In this document: positions 7,223 to 15,488 of the stretch, piece after piece
Numbering within the stretch: the first letter of the stretch is position 1
Layout of the letters: every line of letters begins with the position of its first letter
Origin: RSA9 sp036381195
Lineage (GTDB): Bacteria > Gemmatimonadota > Gemmatimonadetes > Longimicrobiales > RSA9
Assembly: GCA_036381195.1 (NCBI GenBank)
Contig: DASVDH010000112.1
Span: forward strand, 1-64,000
DNA length: 64,000 nucleotides
Reading direction: 5' to 3'
Notes under the pieces: generated by a model
Seen by the model: the letters and a program-made list of their open reading frames with translations, nothing else
Told to the model about the DNA's origin: nothing
Database searches by the model: none
Made by a program: the position numbers and the translations under genes

Positions 7223-9538
7223 TCAGCTCGCCGGCACGCCGGCCAGCGCGTCGAAGAGCAGAGGCCACGTGGCCACGCTCTGGCCGCGGTAGTTGGGCTG
7301 GAACCCGAACAGCACGACGGAGCCCCGGCCCACGCGCGCCTCGACCAGCGCAGCCTTTCCCGCGAGCGCCTCCGGCCCGAGGATCCAGCCGGAAGCCGCC
7401 GGGTTGCCCTCGCCGTAACGCGCCACGACCCGGATCGCCGGGTCCGTCACCTCGAAGGCACGGCTCGAGCCCCAGTACCAGGCGTGCGTGCTCGCGCCGA
7501 CCGAGCGCGCGAGCGGATGGCTGGCATCCAGATCCAACCGCAGGATGGACCCGGGCACGTAGAACTCTTGTCTCGGCAACCCCTCCACCGCGTTCTCGAT
7601 GCCCAACCCGAACAGCTCGATGAACAGGTCGGTCGCCTCCTCCACCGCCACGATGCGGCCGCCTGCCTCCACGAAGCTGCGCAACGCCTGCACGCCGGCA
7701 TCGCCGATGCCGCCTGTGTACTCGCGCGGCAGCGACCCCTCCGGGTACCCGCGCCGGATGGCGTTCGCGCTCTGCGATTGGAACAGGATGACGTCGTAGT
7801 CACGCTCCAGGCCGCCCGCCCGCACCCGCGCATCCTTCAGCGTGTCGTAGCGCAGGCCGTGCTGATCGAAGACCCAGCGCGTCCAGCCAGCCGTCATCGG
7901 CTCCCCCGCCGACTTGTAGAGCGCGATGCGCGGCGCCCGCGCCCCGCGCAACGCATCCGGCAGAGCGAACCGGAACGGCTGCACCGAGATGGGCTCGGAC
8001 AGCGCGGGCGGCTCGCCCTCCCAGGAGTCCACGGCCACCGCCTCCACGTTCATCAGGAGCGGCAACGTGTGCGCCGTCACGTCATACGGCCGCTTGGGCG
8101 GGCCACCGGCGTACTCGCGCAGGTCAGGGTATTCCTGCACCTCGAGTAGCGTCTGCGCGAACGACGCGGACGGCTGCTGCATCGGGATCACGTACGTGCC
8201 CGCGGGGAACTGCCGCCCCCCGGCACTGAACGCTTCCGTCGCCCGGTGCACCTCCACCGCGCCCATGGTCAGGATGCGGAGCACGTATGCCAGCCCGCTC
8301 TCGTTCGGCTGGTCCGCCGGGATGACCCACGCGGCAGGCCACTCCGGCCAGCCCCGCACGGCTCGCTCGTTGATCCGGTAGAAGTTCTCCAGCCAGAAAC
8401 GCCGGTTCTTCGCTGCGTTGACGAGCAACGCGAGAGCTCCGGAGGTCTGGTACTCCACGATGTCCCGCAACCGCCACGTCCCGCCCGTCCACGGCAACGG
8501 ATGCTTCCAGCTCCGCTGGCTCGCATCGTATTCCCGCCCTCCCCGAACCCGCTCCTTCGGCACCTCCACAGGTGTGGCCAGCCGCGCGCTCGCCGTCTCG
8601 GTGAGGATCCGCACACCGCCATGGTAATGCTGGTACGCCCGCGCCGGCGTCCAGGCATCGTAGATCGCGTTGATCACCACGCCCTGCTTGCCCTGCGAGA
8701 TCAGTTCCGCCGCGATATAACTGCCGAGCTGGTTCAGCGCCGCCACGATCGCGGGGTCGACGTTCGGCTCCACCGGGTCAATGAACGGCGGCGCGAAGAT
8801 GCGCGCGCCGTTGCCGCCCATCTGGTGGATGTCGTGCACGATCTGCGGGTGCCACACGTTGTGCACCTTCTCCACCGTGAGCTGCGTCTCGACCTGCGTG
8901 AAGGCGTACCAGTCGCGGTTGTTGTCGTGGCCCACGTAGAAGTGGTACAGCCACGGCGGCGCCGTGCCCTCGAACGGCGTTCCGACGTGACGCATGTACC
9001 AGTCGCTCACCCACTGCGTGCCGTCGGGGTTCAGCGAGGGGATCTGGAGCAGGATGACGTTGTCCAGGATCTCGAGGATGCGCGGCTCGTTCGAGGACGC
9101 CAGCTCGTACGCCAGACGCGCCGCCGCTTGACCGCTGCCCACCTCCGTCGAGTGAATCTGGTGGGTGATCAGCACGATGGTCCTGCCCTCGTCCAGCAAC
9201 CGCTCCAGCTCCTCGGGGCCGCTCACCCTGCGCGGATCCGCCAGCTTCGACTGCACTTCCCGGAGCTCGTCCAGTCGAGCGTGGTTCTCGGGGCTCGTGA
9301 TGGTGAGCATGACGAACGGCAGGCCCTTCGTGGACAGCCCCAGCGTGTCCACCGTCACGCGAGGGCTCGTCCTGGCGAGCGCTTCGTAGTACGCCGTGAG
9401 CTGCGTCCAGTTGGCCAGCTTGCGGTCCGCACCGATCTCGAAGCCGAAATGTTCGAGCGGCGTGGGCACGCGCTGAGCCGCGGCCGGCGCGAACGCCGCA
9501 ACGCTGAGGAGTGCCGTCAGGAGCAGACGCTGCATCAT
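7223..9538 (-). CDS. Secreted M14-family zinc carboxypeptidase-like protein
   Basis: The 771-residue product starts MM and has a signal peptide ending near AAAQ. The peptidase M14 domain covers about residues 40-340, with zinc ligands in THQIHSTEVG (HxxE), a later ligand or structural His in VHDIHQMGG, and Glu in ILTETASARL as likely catalytic base. The C-terminal 400 residues include a GATase1-like alpha/beta region (about 540-760), as in the large M14 proteins of soil bacteria. It would act on peptides or modified amino acids outside the cytoplasm. The two ATGs at 9538 and 9535 are equivalent starts; the longer frame begins without a signal. Confidence 0.88.
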   Translation of the reverse strand: MMQRLLLTALLSVAAFAPAAAQRVPTPLEHFGFEIGADRKLANWTQLTAYYEALARTSPRVTVDTLGLSTKGLPFVMLTITSPENHARLDELREVQSKLADPRRVSGPEELERLLDEGRTIVLITHQIHSTEVGSGQAAARLAYELASSNEPRILEILDNVILLQIPSLNPDGTQWVSDWYMRHVGTPFEGTAPPWLYHFYVGHDNNRDWYAFTQVETQLTVEKVHNVWHPQIVHDIHQMGGNGARIFAPPFIDPVEPNVDPAIVAALNQLGSYIAAELISQGKQGVVINAIYDAWTPARAYQHYHGGVRILTETASARLATPVEVPKERVRGGREYDASQRSWKHPLPWTGGTWRLRDIVEYQTSGALALLVNAAKNRRFWLENFYRINERAVRGWPEWPAAWVIPADQPNESGLAYVLRILTMGAVEVHRATEAFSAGGRQFPAGTYVIPMQQPSASFAQTLLEVQEYPDLREYAGGPPKRPYDVTAHTLPLLMNVEAVAVDSWEGEPPALSEPISVQPFRFALPDALRGARAPRIALYKSAGEPMTAGWTRWVFDQHGLRYDTLKDARVRAGGLERDYDVILFQSQSANAIRRGYPEGSLPREYTGGIGDAGVQALRSFVEAGGRIVAVEEATDLFIELFGLGIENAVEGLPRQEFYVPGSILRLDLDASHPLARSVGASTHAWYWGSSRAFEVTDPAIRVVARYGEGNPAASGWILGPEALAGKAALVEARVGRGSVVLFGFQPNYRGQSVATWPLLFDALAGVPAS

Positions 9539-9954
9539 GGGTGTGTCGACTCCGGTCTGGTGTGGCACGCCGAGCCGAGCGCTGGCGGTCCGGCAGCTCG
9601 CCCACCCCGCCGTCCGCGACGAGGCAGCCGCGGCTCATGAGCAGGGGCCCGGCCGGGGGACGGCGCGAAGATAGCCGCCGCAGCCGGCTCCGGCCACTCC
9701 TTGACGCCGCGGTCGGTTCCGGCCACTCCGCGCCCTCCGGGGCCGCGCGGGGGGACACCACGGCGCCGCGCCGTGGCGCGACCGGACGGGCGCAGCGCCG
9801 CCGCCCCGGGGGACGCGCCGCGGGCGCGGACCACGGGCGCCGGCGCGTCGCGCGGCCAGATGGGCGGGGCCGTGCCCGCCGGCCGACGCGCCGCGTCAGA
9901 AACAGCACGCCGCCAGGCACCTCGCGGTGCGCTGGCGGCGAATCGCTTGCGGAA
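9539..9954. other. 416-bp spacer between M14 gene and tRNA-Met
   Basis: No credible gene is seen. It contains a two-copy imperfect repeat of about 29 bp (both copies end in TCCGGCCACTCC, at 9689-9700 and 9718-9729) and very GC-rich sequence. The M14 promoter should be near 9540-9650, but no clear -35/-10 pair was found. Confidence 0.5.
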
Positions 9955-10028
9955 TAGCAGGGGCGGGACTCGAACCCGCGACCCCGGCATTATGAGTGCC
10001 GTGCTCTCACCAGCTGAGCTACCCTGCC
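9955..10028 (-). tRNA. tRNA-Met (CAU), elongator type
   Basis: The 74-base cloverleaf reads on the minus strand with acceptor GGCAGGG/CCCTGCT (first pair G-U), D arm GCTC/GAGC, anticodon stem CGGCA/TGCCG with loop CTCATAA (anticodon CAU, U33 present), variable GGGTC, T arm GCGGG-TTCGAGT-CCCGC, and discriminator A. CCA is not encoded. The D arm and anticodon arm match elongator tRNA-Met (CACTCATAA) better than initiator, which would have three G-C pairs closing the anticodon stem, or tRNA-Ile2. A promoter lies 24-52 bases upstream. Confidence 0.95.
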
Positions 10029-10051
10029 ACGCATGTGTTCCGAGCTATCGA

Positions 10052-10080
10052 AAGCTAGCGCGGCGGCGGCGCAGTGTCAA
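10052..10080 (-). promoter_or_regulatory. Promoter of tRNA-Met
   Basis: On the minus strand a perfect -35 TTGACA (10075-10080) is followed, after a 17-bp spacer, by TAGCTT (10052-10057) as -10. The expected transcription start near 10045 would leave a leader of about 17 bases before the tRNA 5' end at 10028. It is one of the best housekeeping-type promoters in the window. Confidence 0.65.
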
Positions 10081-10207
10081 CCGACGCGCGGCCTTCCGTG
10101 CCGCCCGTTTTTCCGCGAACCCGGCTTCTGGCGGCTCGCCCGCCGGCCCCGCCGCCGACCCACGCCGCGCAACGGAGTGCGAGGCGAGGCCCGCGCCGGC
10201 GCGTCCC

Positions 10208-10543
10208 TCAGCGCGCCACCGATCTCCCCGGCGGGTCGCCACGCGCGCCGCCCTTTTCGACGGCGGCGCTGTCCTCGGCAAAGAGGTACAGCCGCTCGCC
10301 CTCGCGGATCAGGCCGTACCGCTCGCGGGCCAGCCGCTCGAGCACGCCGGGATCCGACTCCAGCGAGTCCACCCATGCACGCAGTACGGCAAGGCTGTCG
10401 CGCAGGCGGGCGAGTTCCGCGGTCTCCCGCTCGTACTGCCGCTGCAGCCGCCACAGCTCCAGCATGCCGTACTCCCCGCCGAAGAGCGCGAAGTAGGCCG
10501 CCGCCCCCACCAGCGCAGGCAGGAGGACGCGGCGGATCCTCAC
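10208..10543 (-). CDS. ftsB: Septum formation initiator FtsB/DivIC-like
   Basis: The 111-residue product has one N-terminal transmembrane helix (about 6-23), a coiled coil (about 28-65) and the short conserved patch LARERYGLIREGERLY typical of FtsB/DivIC. These bitopic proteins link the FtsQ and FtsL partners in the divisome. The start is GTG at 10543, one base after the enolase stop, so it is translationally tied to eno; the eno-ftsB order is widespread in bacteria. The tail after about 92 is charged and non-conserved. Confidence 0.88.
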   Translation of the reverse strand: MRIRRVLLPALVGAAAYFALFGGEYGMLELWRLQRQYERETAELARLRDSLAVLRAWVDSLESDPGVLERLARERYGLIREGERLYLFAEDSAAVEKGGARGDPPGRSVAR

Positions 10544-10544
10544 G

Positions 10545-11819
10545 TCACCATGCCTCCCGGCCGGGGTACCCGGCCCGCTCCCCGAGCTCCGCCGCGATGC
10601 GCAGGAGCTGGTTGTACTTGGCGACGCGGTCGGTCCGGCTCGCGCTGCCCGTCTTGATCTGACCGCTGCGCGTCGCGACCGCCAGGTCCGCGATGAAGGT
10701 GTCCTCCGTCTCGCCCGAGCGATGCGAGATGATGTAGCGATAGCCGCTGCGACGGGCGAGGTCGATCGCGTCCAGCGTCTCGGTCAGCGTGCCGATCTGG
10801 TTTACCTTGATCAGGATCGCGTTGGCAACGCCCTCGCGGATGCCGCGCTCCAGCCGTTCGGTGTTCGTGACGAACAGGTCGTCCCCTACGAGCTGCACCC
10901 GATCGCCGATCGCGCGCGTCAAGGCTTGCCAGCCGGCCCAATCGTTCTCGTCCAGCGGGTCCTCGATCGAGACGATCGGGTAGCGCTCGACCCATTCGCG
11001 CCAGAACTCGATCATCTCGGCCGCGCTCCGTCGCTCGCCCGTGGATTTGTGGAACACGTAGGCGCCGTCGCGGAACAGCTCGCTCGCCGCCGCGTCCAGC
11101 GCGAGCACCACATCCTCGCCCGGGCGGTACCCGGCCGCCTCGATCGCCTCGAGGATGAGTTGGATCGCCTCCTCGTTCGAGCCGAGGTCCGGCGCGAAGC
11201 CGCCTTCGTCGCCGACGCCCGTGCCCTTGCGCCGCTCGGAGAGCACGCGCTTCAACGCATGAAAGACTTCGACCCCGATCCGCAACGCCTCTGGGAAGCT
11301 GGACGCGCCCACCGGCGCGATCATGAACTCCTGCAGGTCCACGTTGTTGGCCGCGTGGGCTCCGCCGTTCAAGATGTTCATGAGCGGCACCGGCAGGAGC
11401 GTCGCGTCCTCACCGCCGAGGTAGCGGTACAGCGGCAGGCCCGCCTCGGCCGCCGCCGCGCGCGCGCACGCCAGCGAGACGGCGAGGATCGCGTTGGCGC
11501 CGAGACTCGCCTTGTTGGGCGTGCCGTCCAGCTCGATCATCGCACGATCCACCGCCCGTTGGTCGCTCGCCTCCAGGCCGCGCACGGCCGGCGCGATGCG
11601 CGTGTTCACGTTGCTCACCGCGTGAAGCACGCCCTTGCCGCCGTAACGCTTGGGATCGCCGTCACGCAGCTCGAGCGCCTCGAACTCGCCGGTAGACGCC
11701 CCACTCGGCACCGCGGCGCGGCCCGATGCGCCGCTCTCCAGGAACACGTCCGCTTCGACTGTGGGATTGCCGCGCGAGTCCAGGATCTCCCGGGCCCGCA
11801 CCTCTCGGATCGCAGACAT
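10545..11819 (-). CDS. eno: Enolase
   Basis: The 424-residue protein is a full-length enolase that interconverts 2-phosphoglycerate and phosphoenolpyruvate in the cytoplasm. It opens with the classic ILDSRGNPTVEADV; other family motifs are PSGASTGEFEALELRDGD, VGDEGGFAPDL (catalytic Glu), SIEDPLDENDW and LVGDDLFVTN (Mg ligands), the catalytic Lys in ILIKVNQIGTLTET, and SHRSGETEDTFIADLAV. The gene precedes ftsB by one base. No unusual changes are seen at catalytic positions. Confidence 0.98.
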   Translation of the reverse strand: MSAIREVRAREILDSRGNPTVEADVFLESGASGRAAVPSGASTGEFEALELRDGDPKRYGGKGVLHAVSNVNTRIAPAVRGLEASDQRAVDRAMIELDGTPNKASLGANAILAVSLACARAAAAEAGLPLYRYLGGEDATLLPVPLMNILNGGAHAANNVDLQEFMIAPVGASSFPEALRIGVEVFHALKRVLSERRKGTGVGDEGGFAPDLGSNEEAIQLILEAIEAAGYRPGEDVVLALDAAASELFRDGAYVFHKSTGERRSAAEMIEFWREWVERYPIVSIEDPLDENDWAGWQALTRAIGDRVQLVGDDLFVTNTERLERGIREGVANAILIKVNQIGTLTETLDAIDLARRSGYRYIISHRSGETEDTFIADLAVATRSGQIKTGSASRTDRVAKYNQLLRIAAELGERAGYPGREAW

Positions 11820-11897
11820 GAGGGATCTCGTCTCGAAGTGACCAGGGTCCGCCCGCGCTCGCAGCCAGCCCCGCCGTGCCGCCGGCCGGGTCCACCT

Positions 11898-12638
11898 TCA
11901 GGAGGCGCGCTTCCGCATCGTGCCGCGCGCGGGCGCCTCGAGCATCCGACCGATGCACCCCCGCACGTCCGCGATCAGCGCGTCCCGCGTCGCCTCACTG
12001 TAGCTGCTCACGCGGACGGCTTCGCCGAAGCGAACGATAATCCGGCCTGCGCAGACGCGCCAGGCGCCCTTGGGCATGATGTAGCCCGTCCCGAGCACGG
12101 CGACCGGCACGATGTCCACGCCCGTGTGCAGCGCGAGCATGAACGCGCCCTTCTTGAACGGCTGGAGCCGGCCATCGCGCGAGCGCGTCCCCTCCGCGAA
12201 GATCACGACGGAGCTGTTGTCCTGCTTGAGGAGCCGGCCTGCCTCGTCCAGTGAACGGATGGCCGCGGCGCGATCGCTGCGGTCCACGGAGATATGGCCC
12301 GCGGCCTTCCACGCCGTGCCGAAGAGCGGGATCCAGCCCAGCTCCTTCTTGGCCACGAACCGGTAGCGCTTCGGGATGGCCACGGCGAGGGCGAAGACAT
12401 CGTACCAGGAGACGTGATTCGACACGAAGATCTGGGGCTGGTCCAGGCGCACGTTCTCGAGCCCCTCGACCTGGAGCTCCACGCCGCTCGCGCGGAGCAT
12501 GCGCGCGGCCCACGTGCGTGCCGCCCAGTCGTAGATCCCGTGGCCGCGGACGCGCAGCAGCGCCGCGATCAACACCATCGTCGCGAGGATCGCCGTCACG
12601 ACGACGAGGTTGAGCCCGACCCAGAGCGTTCGGATCAA
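11898..12638 (-). CDS. plsC: 1-acyl-sn-glycerol-3-phosphate acyltransferase (PlsC-like)
   Basis: The 246-residue product has an N-terminal membrane helix (about 5-28) followed by a PlsC acyltransferase domain. The catalytic NHxxxxD is NHVSWYD at 74-80, and the glycerophosphate-binding motif is FAEGTRS at about 148-153, with KKGAF and PVAV further on. It would acylate lysophosphatidate at the inner face of the membrane. The start is inferred as TTG 12638, which overlaps the thiL stop as TTGA and gives the complete membrane anchor; no ATG or GTG lies nearby in frame before the conserved part. Substrate could be lyso-PA or another lysolipid. Confidence 0.88.
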   Translation of the reverse strand: MIRTLWVGLNLVVVTAILATMVLIAALLRVRGHGIYDWAARTWAARMLRASGVELQVEGLENVRLDQPQIFVSNHVSWYDVFALAVAIPKRYRFVAKKELGWIPLFGTAWKAAGHISVDRSDRAAAIRSLDEAGRLLKQDNSSVVIFAEGTRSRDGRLQPFKKGAFMLALHTGVDIVPVAVLGTGYIMPKGAWRVCAGRIIVRFGEAVRVSSYSEATRDALIADVRGCIGRMLEAPARGTMRKRAS

Positions 12639-13687
12639 CCCGCCTGCCCTCCGAAGTGTTGGTACCCTCCCGCGGCGAGCGGCTCCGGGCGCCCATCCCC
12701 GTGCCGGATCCACGCGCCACCGCCTTGCTCTACCCTGCCGACGCGGTGCAGCATCACGCCGAAGGCTGTCTGGAAGGCCTCCGCCACGGCCTCCACGGCG
12801 CCCTCCGCCGCGGCGAAGCATAACTCGTAATCCTCGCCGCCGGCCAGGGCGAGGCGGAGCGCCTCCTCCGCGTTGGCCGACACCGCGCTCGCTGCCGGGT
12901 GCACCGGGATGGCTGCCGCGTCCAGGACCACCCGCACGCCGCCGGCCGCGGCGAGGTGCGCGGCATCCCCGGCGAGGCCGTCCGAGAGGTCGATCAGCGC
13001 ATGCGGCAGGCCGCGCTCCGCGAGCCACAGCGCCTCCCGGACGCGTGCCTTTGGACGGGCGAACGCACGGCGCGCGGCCGCCGGCGGCGACTCGCCCCAC
13101 TGCCAGGCGAGCACGGCCGCGGCGGCGGCCCCCAGCTCGCCCGTGACCCAGAGCGCGTCACCCGGTCGCGCGCCGGCACGCAGCACGGGCCGCGCCGCCT
13201 CCCCCACCACCACGATGTCCAGCGCGAGCGGCCCGGGCGAGCGCGCGAGGTCACCGCCCAGCAGCACCGCGCCCAGCTCGGACGCGGCTTCGTGGAGGCC
13301 GGCCACGACCCGTGGCGCGTAGCCGGCCGCATCGGCGGGCGCGCACGCGAGCGAACAGAGGATCCCGATCGGGCGCGCCGCCACTGCCGCCAGGTCGCTG
13401 AGCGCGGCCGCCGTCGCGCGGTAGCCGATCTCCTCCGGCTCGAGCCAGGCACGCCGGAAGTGCACATCCTCGATGGAGAGGTCCGTGCTGAGCGCGATCC
13501 TTTCCACGATCGCGCAATCGTCGCCGGGGCCGACCCGCACCCGGGAGGAAATCGGCGCTTCGCCGCCACCCACGCCGACTGCTCCGGCTGCGGGGCCGGA
13601 CGGCGCGGACGCCAGGAATCGGCGGATCAGGTCGAACTCCGGGCCGGGGCCGAGCCGGATCGGCCCGGGAGGCGGGGGCGCGGCCAT
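12635..13687 (-). CDS. thiL: Thiamine-monophosphate kinase
   Basis: The 350-residue product phosphorylates thiamine monophosphate to the active cofactor TPP. ThiL motifs are visible in order: EFDLIRRF at the N-terminus, VGPGDDCAIV (metal and substrate Asp), STDLSIEDVHFR, LSDLAAVAARP, LGGDLARSPG, LWVTGELGAAA, and LIDLSDGLAGDAAHL. Length is slightly above the family norm because of an Ala/Gly-rich insertion after residue 25. ATG 13687 starts five bases after the end of the upstream propeller gene, and the stop overlaps plsC, so the genes are likely co-transcribed. Confidence 0.93.
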   Translation of the reverse strand: MAAPPPPGPIRLGPGPEFDLIRRFLASAPSGPAAGAVGVGGGEAPISSRVRVGPGDDCAIVERIALSTDLSIEDVHFRRAWLEPEEIGYRATAAALSDLAAVAARPIGILCSLACAPADAAGYAPRVVAGLHEAASELGAVLLGGDLARSPGPLALDIVVVGEAARPVLRAGARPGDALWVTGELGAAAAAVLAWQWGESPPAAARRAFARPKARVREALWLAERGLPHALIDLSDGLAGDAAHLAAAGGVRVVLDAAAIPVHPAASAVSANAEEALRLALAGGEDYELCFAAAEGAVEAVAEAFQTAFGVMLHRVGRVEQGGGAWIRHGDGRPEPLAAGGYQHFGGQAG

Positions 13688-13692
13688 GCGGG

Positions 13693-15393
13693 TCAGAAAC
13701 GCCAGCGGAGGCGGAGCGCGCCCGCGGGCGTGGCGAGCCAGACGTCGTCCCCCGCAGGGAGCACATCCCACACCGGGCCCTCCGGGATGTCCGCCGGCTG
13801 GAGATAGCGGGTCCAGACGCCGGACTCCTGGTCGTAGCGCGCCACGCCGCCGTCTCCAGCCACCCAGAGCTGCCCGTCCGCCGCGGCCAGCGCGTGGAGC
13901 TGGCCGAGGCCCGCGACGCCGTCCCGCAACGGGCCGGCCCAGCCGGTGCCGTCCAGCCGATGCAGCGCGTCCGCGGTGATCACGAACAGCGCATCCCCCA
14001 GCGGCCGCACGTCCCGGACCTCCCCACGGAGCCCCGGCCGTGCCTGGCTGCCCGGCGCGGGCACCGGCGCGATCCCGCCCCGCCCACCCGCGTCCGGCTG
14101 CCGTGCGGCGGATGCATCGGGCAAGATCCACAGCCCGAGCTCCGTCGCGATCCACAGCGTGTCCCGGCTCGAGAGCAGCCCGAGGATGCGGCGCGCCGGA
14201 AAGAGCGCATTCCGCTCCACCTCGCCGCCATCCGTCACGAAGGTGAGGCCGTTGCGTGTCCCGACCCACACGCCGCCGGGCCCCGGTGCGAGCGCCAGGG
14301 CCTCCCGGGCCGGGAGCCCCTCCCGCTCCGTCAGCCGCTGCCACCTCCCCGCCGCACGGTCCAGCCGATAGAGCCCATCGCTCGCCGCGAACCACACCGC
14401 CGACGTGGCAGCCAGGATGTCCCACACGTGACCCGCGGGCGCCCCATCGTACTCCGGCTCGTAATGCTTCCACTTCTGGAGGCCCGCGCCCGCCACGGTC
14501 ACGCCCCGGCGCACCCCCCGGCCGTCGCCGCCGAACCAGATCTGCCCGCCATCCGATCCCAGTGCGCCCACGCCCCGCGTCAGCACACCGTACGCCAGCC
14601 AGTCCACGCTCATGCGCCGGCTGTCGTAGTACACCAGGTTGCCGCCGCGGGTCGCGACCCAGAAGCGCGCCGGGCGGTCCGCCGGCTCGACGTCCGTGAT
14701 CGGCCAGCGCCGCAGCCGCTCATCCAGAGTGAGTGTGCCGCGGATCGCCTCGAAGAAGGGGTCGAGCCGGCGCAGCTCCGCCTCCGGCGAGAGATCCCCG
14801 AGCCGGTCCGGCACGGCGCCCGGCGGAACCGGCTCTGGGAACAGCGAGCCACGCCCGAGGCGCATCCAGCCAGCGGGCGTGGCGATGAACACCTCGCCCG
14901 AGGACACGTCCGACACGATCCGCAGCACCGGCCCGCCGGGCACCGGACCCACCGACTCCCACCGGCCGGAATGCATCCGGTAGAGGTAGACGTTGCCGAT
15001 CTCGGTGCCCATCCACAGCGCGTCGAGGAACCGGTCGTACAGCAACGCAGAAGGCCGCTCACCCGGCGGGAACCCGTCCTCGAGCGTGATCGGCGGCTCC
15101 CAGCGCCGCGCGGCGTAGTCGTAGACCTCGATCCCTTCCGGCGATGCAGCGAACACGCGCCGCAGGTCGGCGGTCACGGCGCCGAGCTCGTGGAAGCTCG
15201 TGATCAGGATACGCTCGTCCGGCCGCCAGAGCCTTCCGGATTGTGCGCGTGCGGCGGATGCAGCGACGAACGTGGCGGCAAGGGTCGCGGCGAGTATCCG
15301 CCCCGGGGACGGCAGAACCGCGTGCCCGGCCCCGCCGCGACGCTCGCGGGCGGCCTGTGTGGGTGGTGCGGCGGTACCGGCGGCGGCCTCCAT
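13693..15393 (-). CDS. Exported two-component-type beta-propeller protein, function unknown
   Basis: The 566-residue product has a possible signal sequence starting about 30 residues in (hydrophobic ILAATLAATFVAASAARAQ). The rest is built of about ten propeller blades with the repeat (V/L)W(V/I/F)(A/G)(T/S)xxGLxxxD, for example VWFAASDGLYRLDR, VWVGTRNGLTFV, LWIATELGLWIL and LWVAGDGGVARYDQ. This is the Reg_prop type seen as the sensor domain of hybrid two-component proteins, here without any kinase or DNA-binding domain. ATG 15393 is chosen because it keeps the signal-like region; the frame is open upstream. It lies between nnr and thiL. Ligand unknown. Confidence 0.75.
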   Translation of the reverse strand: MEAAAGTAAPPTQAARERRGGAGHAVLPSPGRILAATLAATFVAASAARAQSGRLWRPDERILITSFHELGAVTADLRRVFAASPEGIEVYDYAARRWEPPITLEDGFPPGERPSALLYDRFLDALWMGTEIGNVYLYRMHSGRWESVGPVPGGPVLRIVSDVSSGEVFIATPAGWMRLGRGSLFPEPVPPGAVPDRLGDLSPEAELRRLDPFFEAIRGTLTLDERLRRWPITDVEPADRPARFWVATRGGNLVYYDSRRMSVDWLAYGVLTRGVGALGSDGGQIWFGGDGRGVRRGVTVAGAGLQKWKHYEPEYDGAPAGHVWDILAATSAVWFAASDGLYRLDRAAGRWQRLTEREGLPAREALALAPGPGGVWVGTRNGLTFVTDGGEVERNALFPARRILGLLSSRDTLWIATELGLWILPDASAARQPDAGGRGGIAPVPAPGSQARPGLRGEVRDVRPLGDALFVITADALHRLDGTGWAGPLRDGVAGLGQLHALAAADGQLWVAGDGGVARYDQESGVWTRYLQPADIPEGPVWDVLPAGDDVWLATPAGALRLRWRF

Positions 15394-15488
15394 GCAGATC
15401 CCTTTGTCCAGGGGTACGCGCCCATCGGCGGGGGGCACGGCTGCTGACCCGTACGCATGGTACCGGCCCGCCGTCGGCGAAGATCCCG

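Noticed and set aside
9689..9729. Two-copy 29-bp repeat upstream of tRNA-Met as a CRISPR-like array
   Set aside because: Only two imperfect copies without unique spacers; no cas gene nearby.
10085..10110. Plus-strand stem GCGGC/GCCGC followed by TTTTT near the tRNA-Met promoter as a terminator
   Set aside because: The stem is only five base pairs and no plus-strand transcript ends here.
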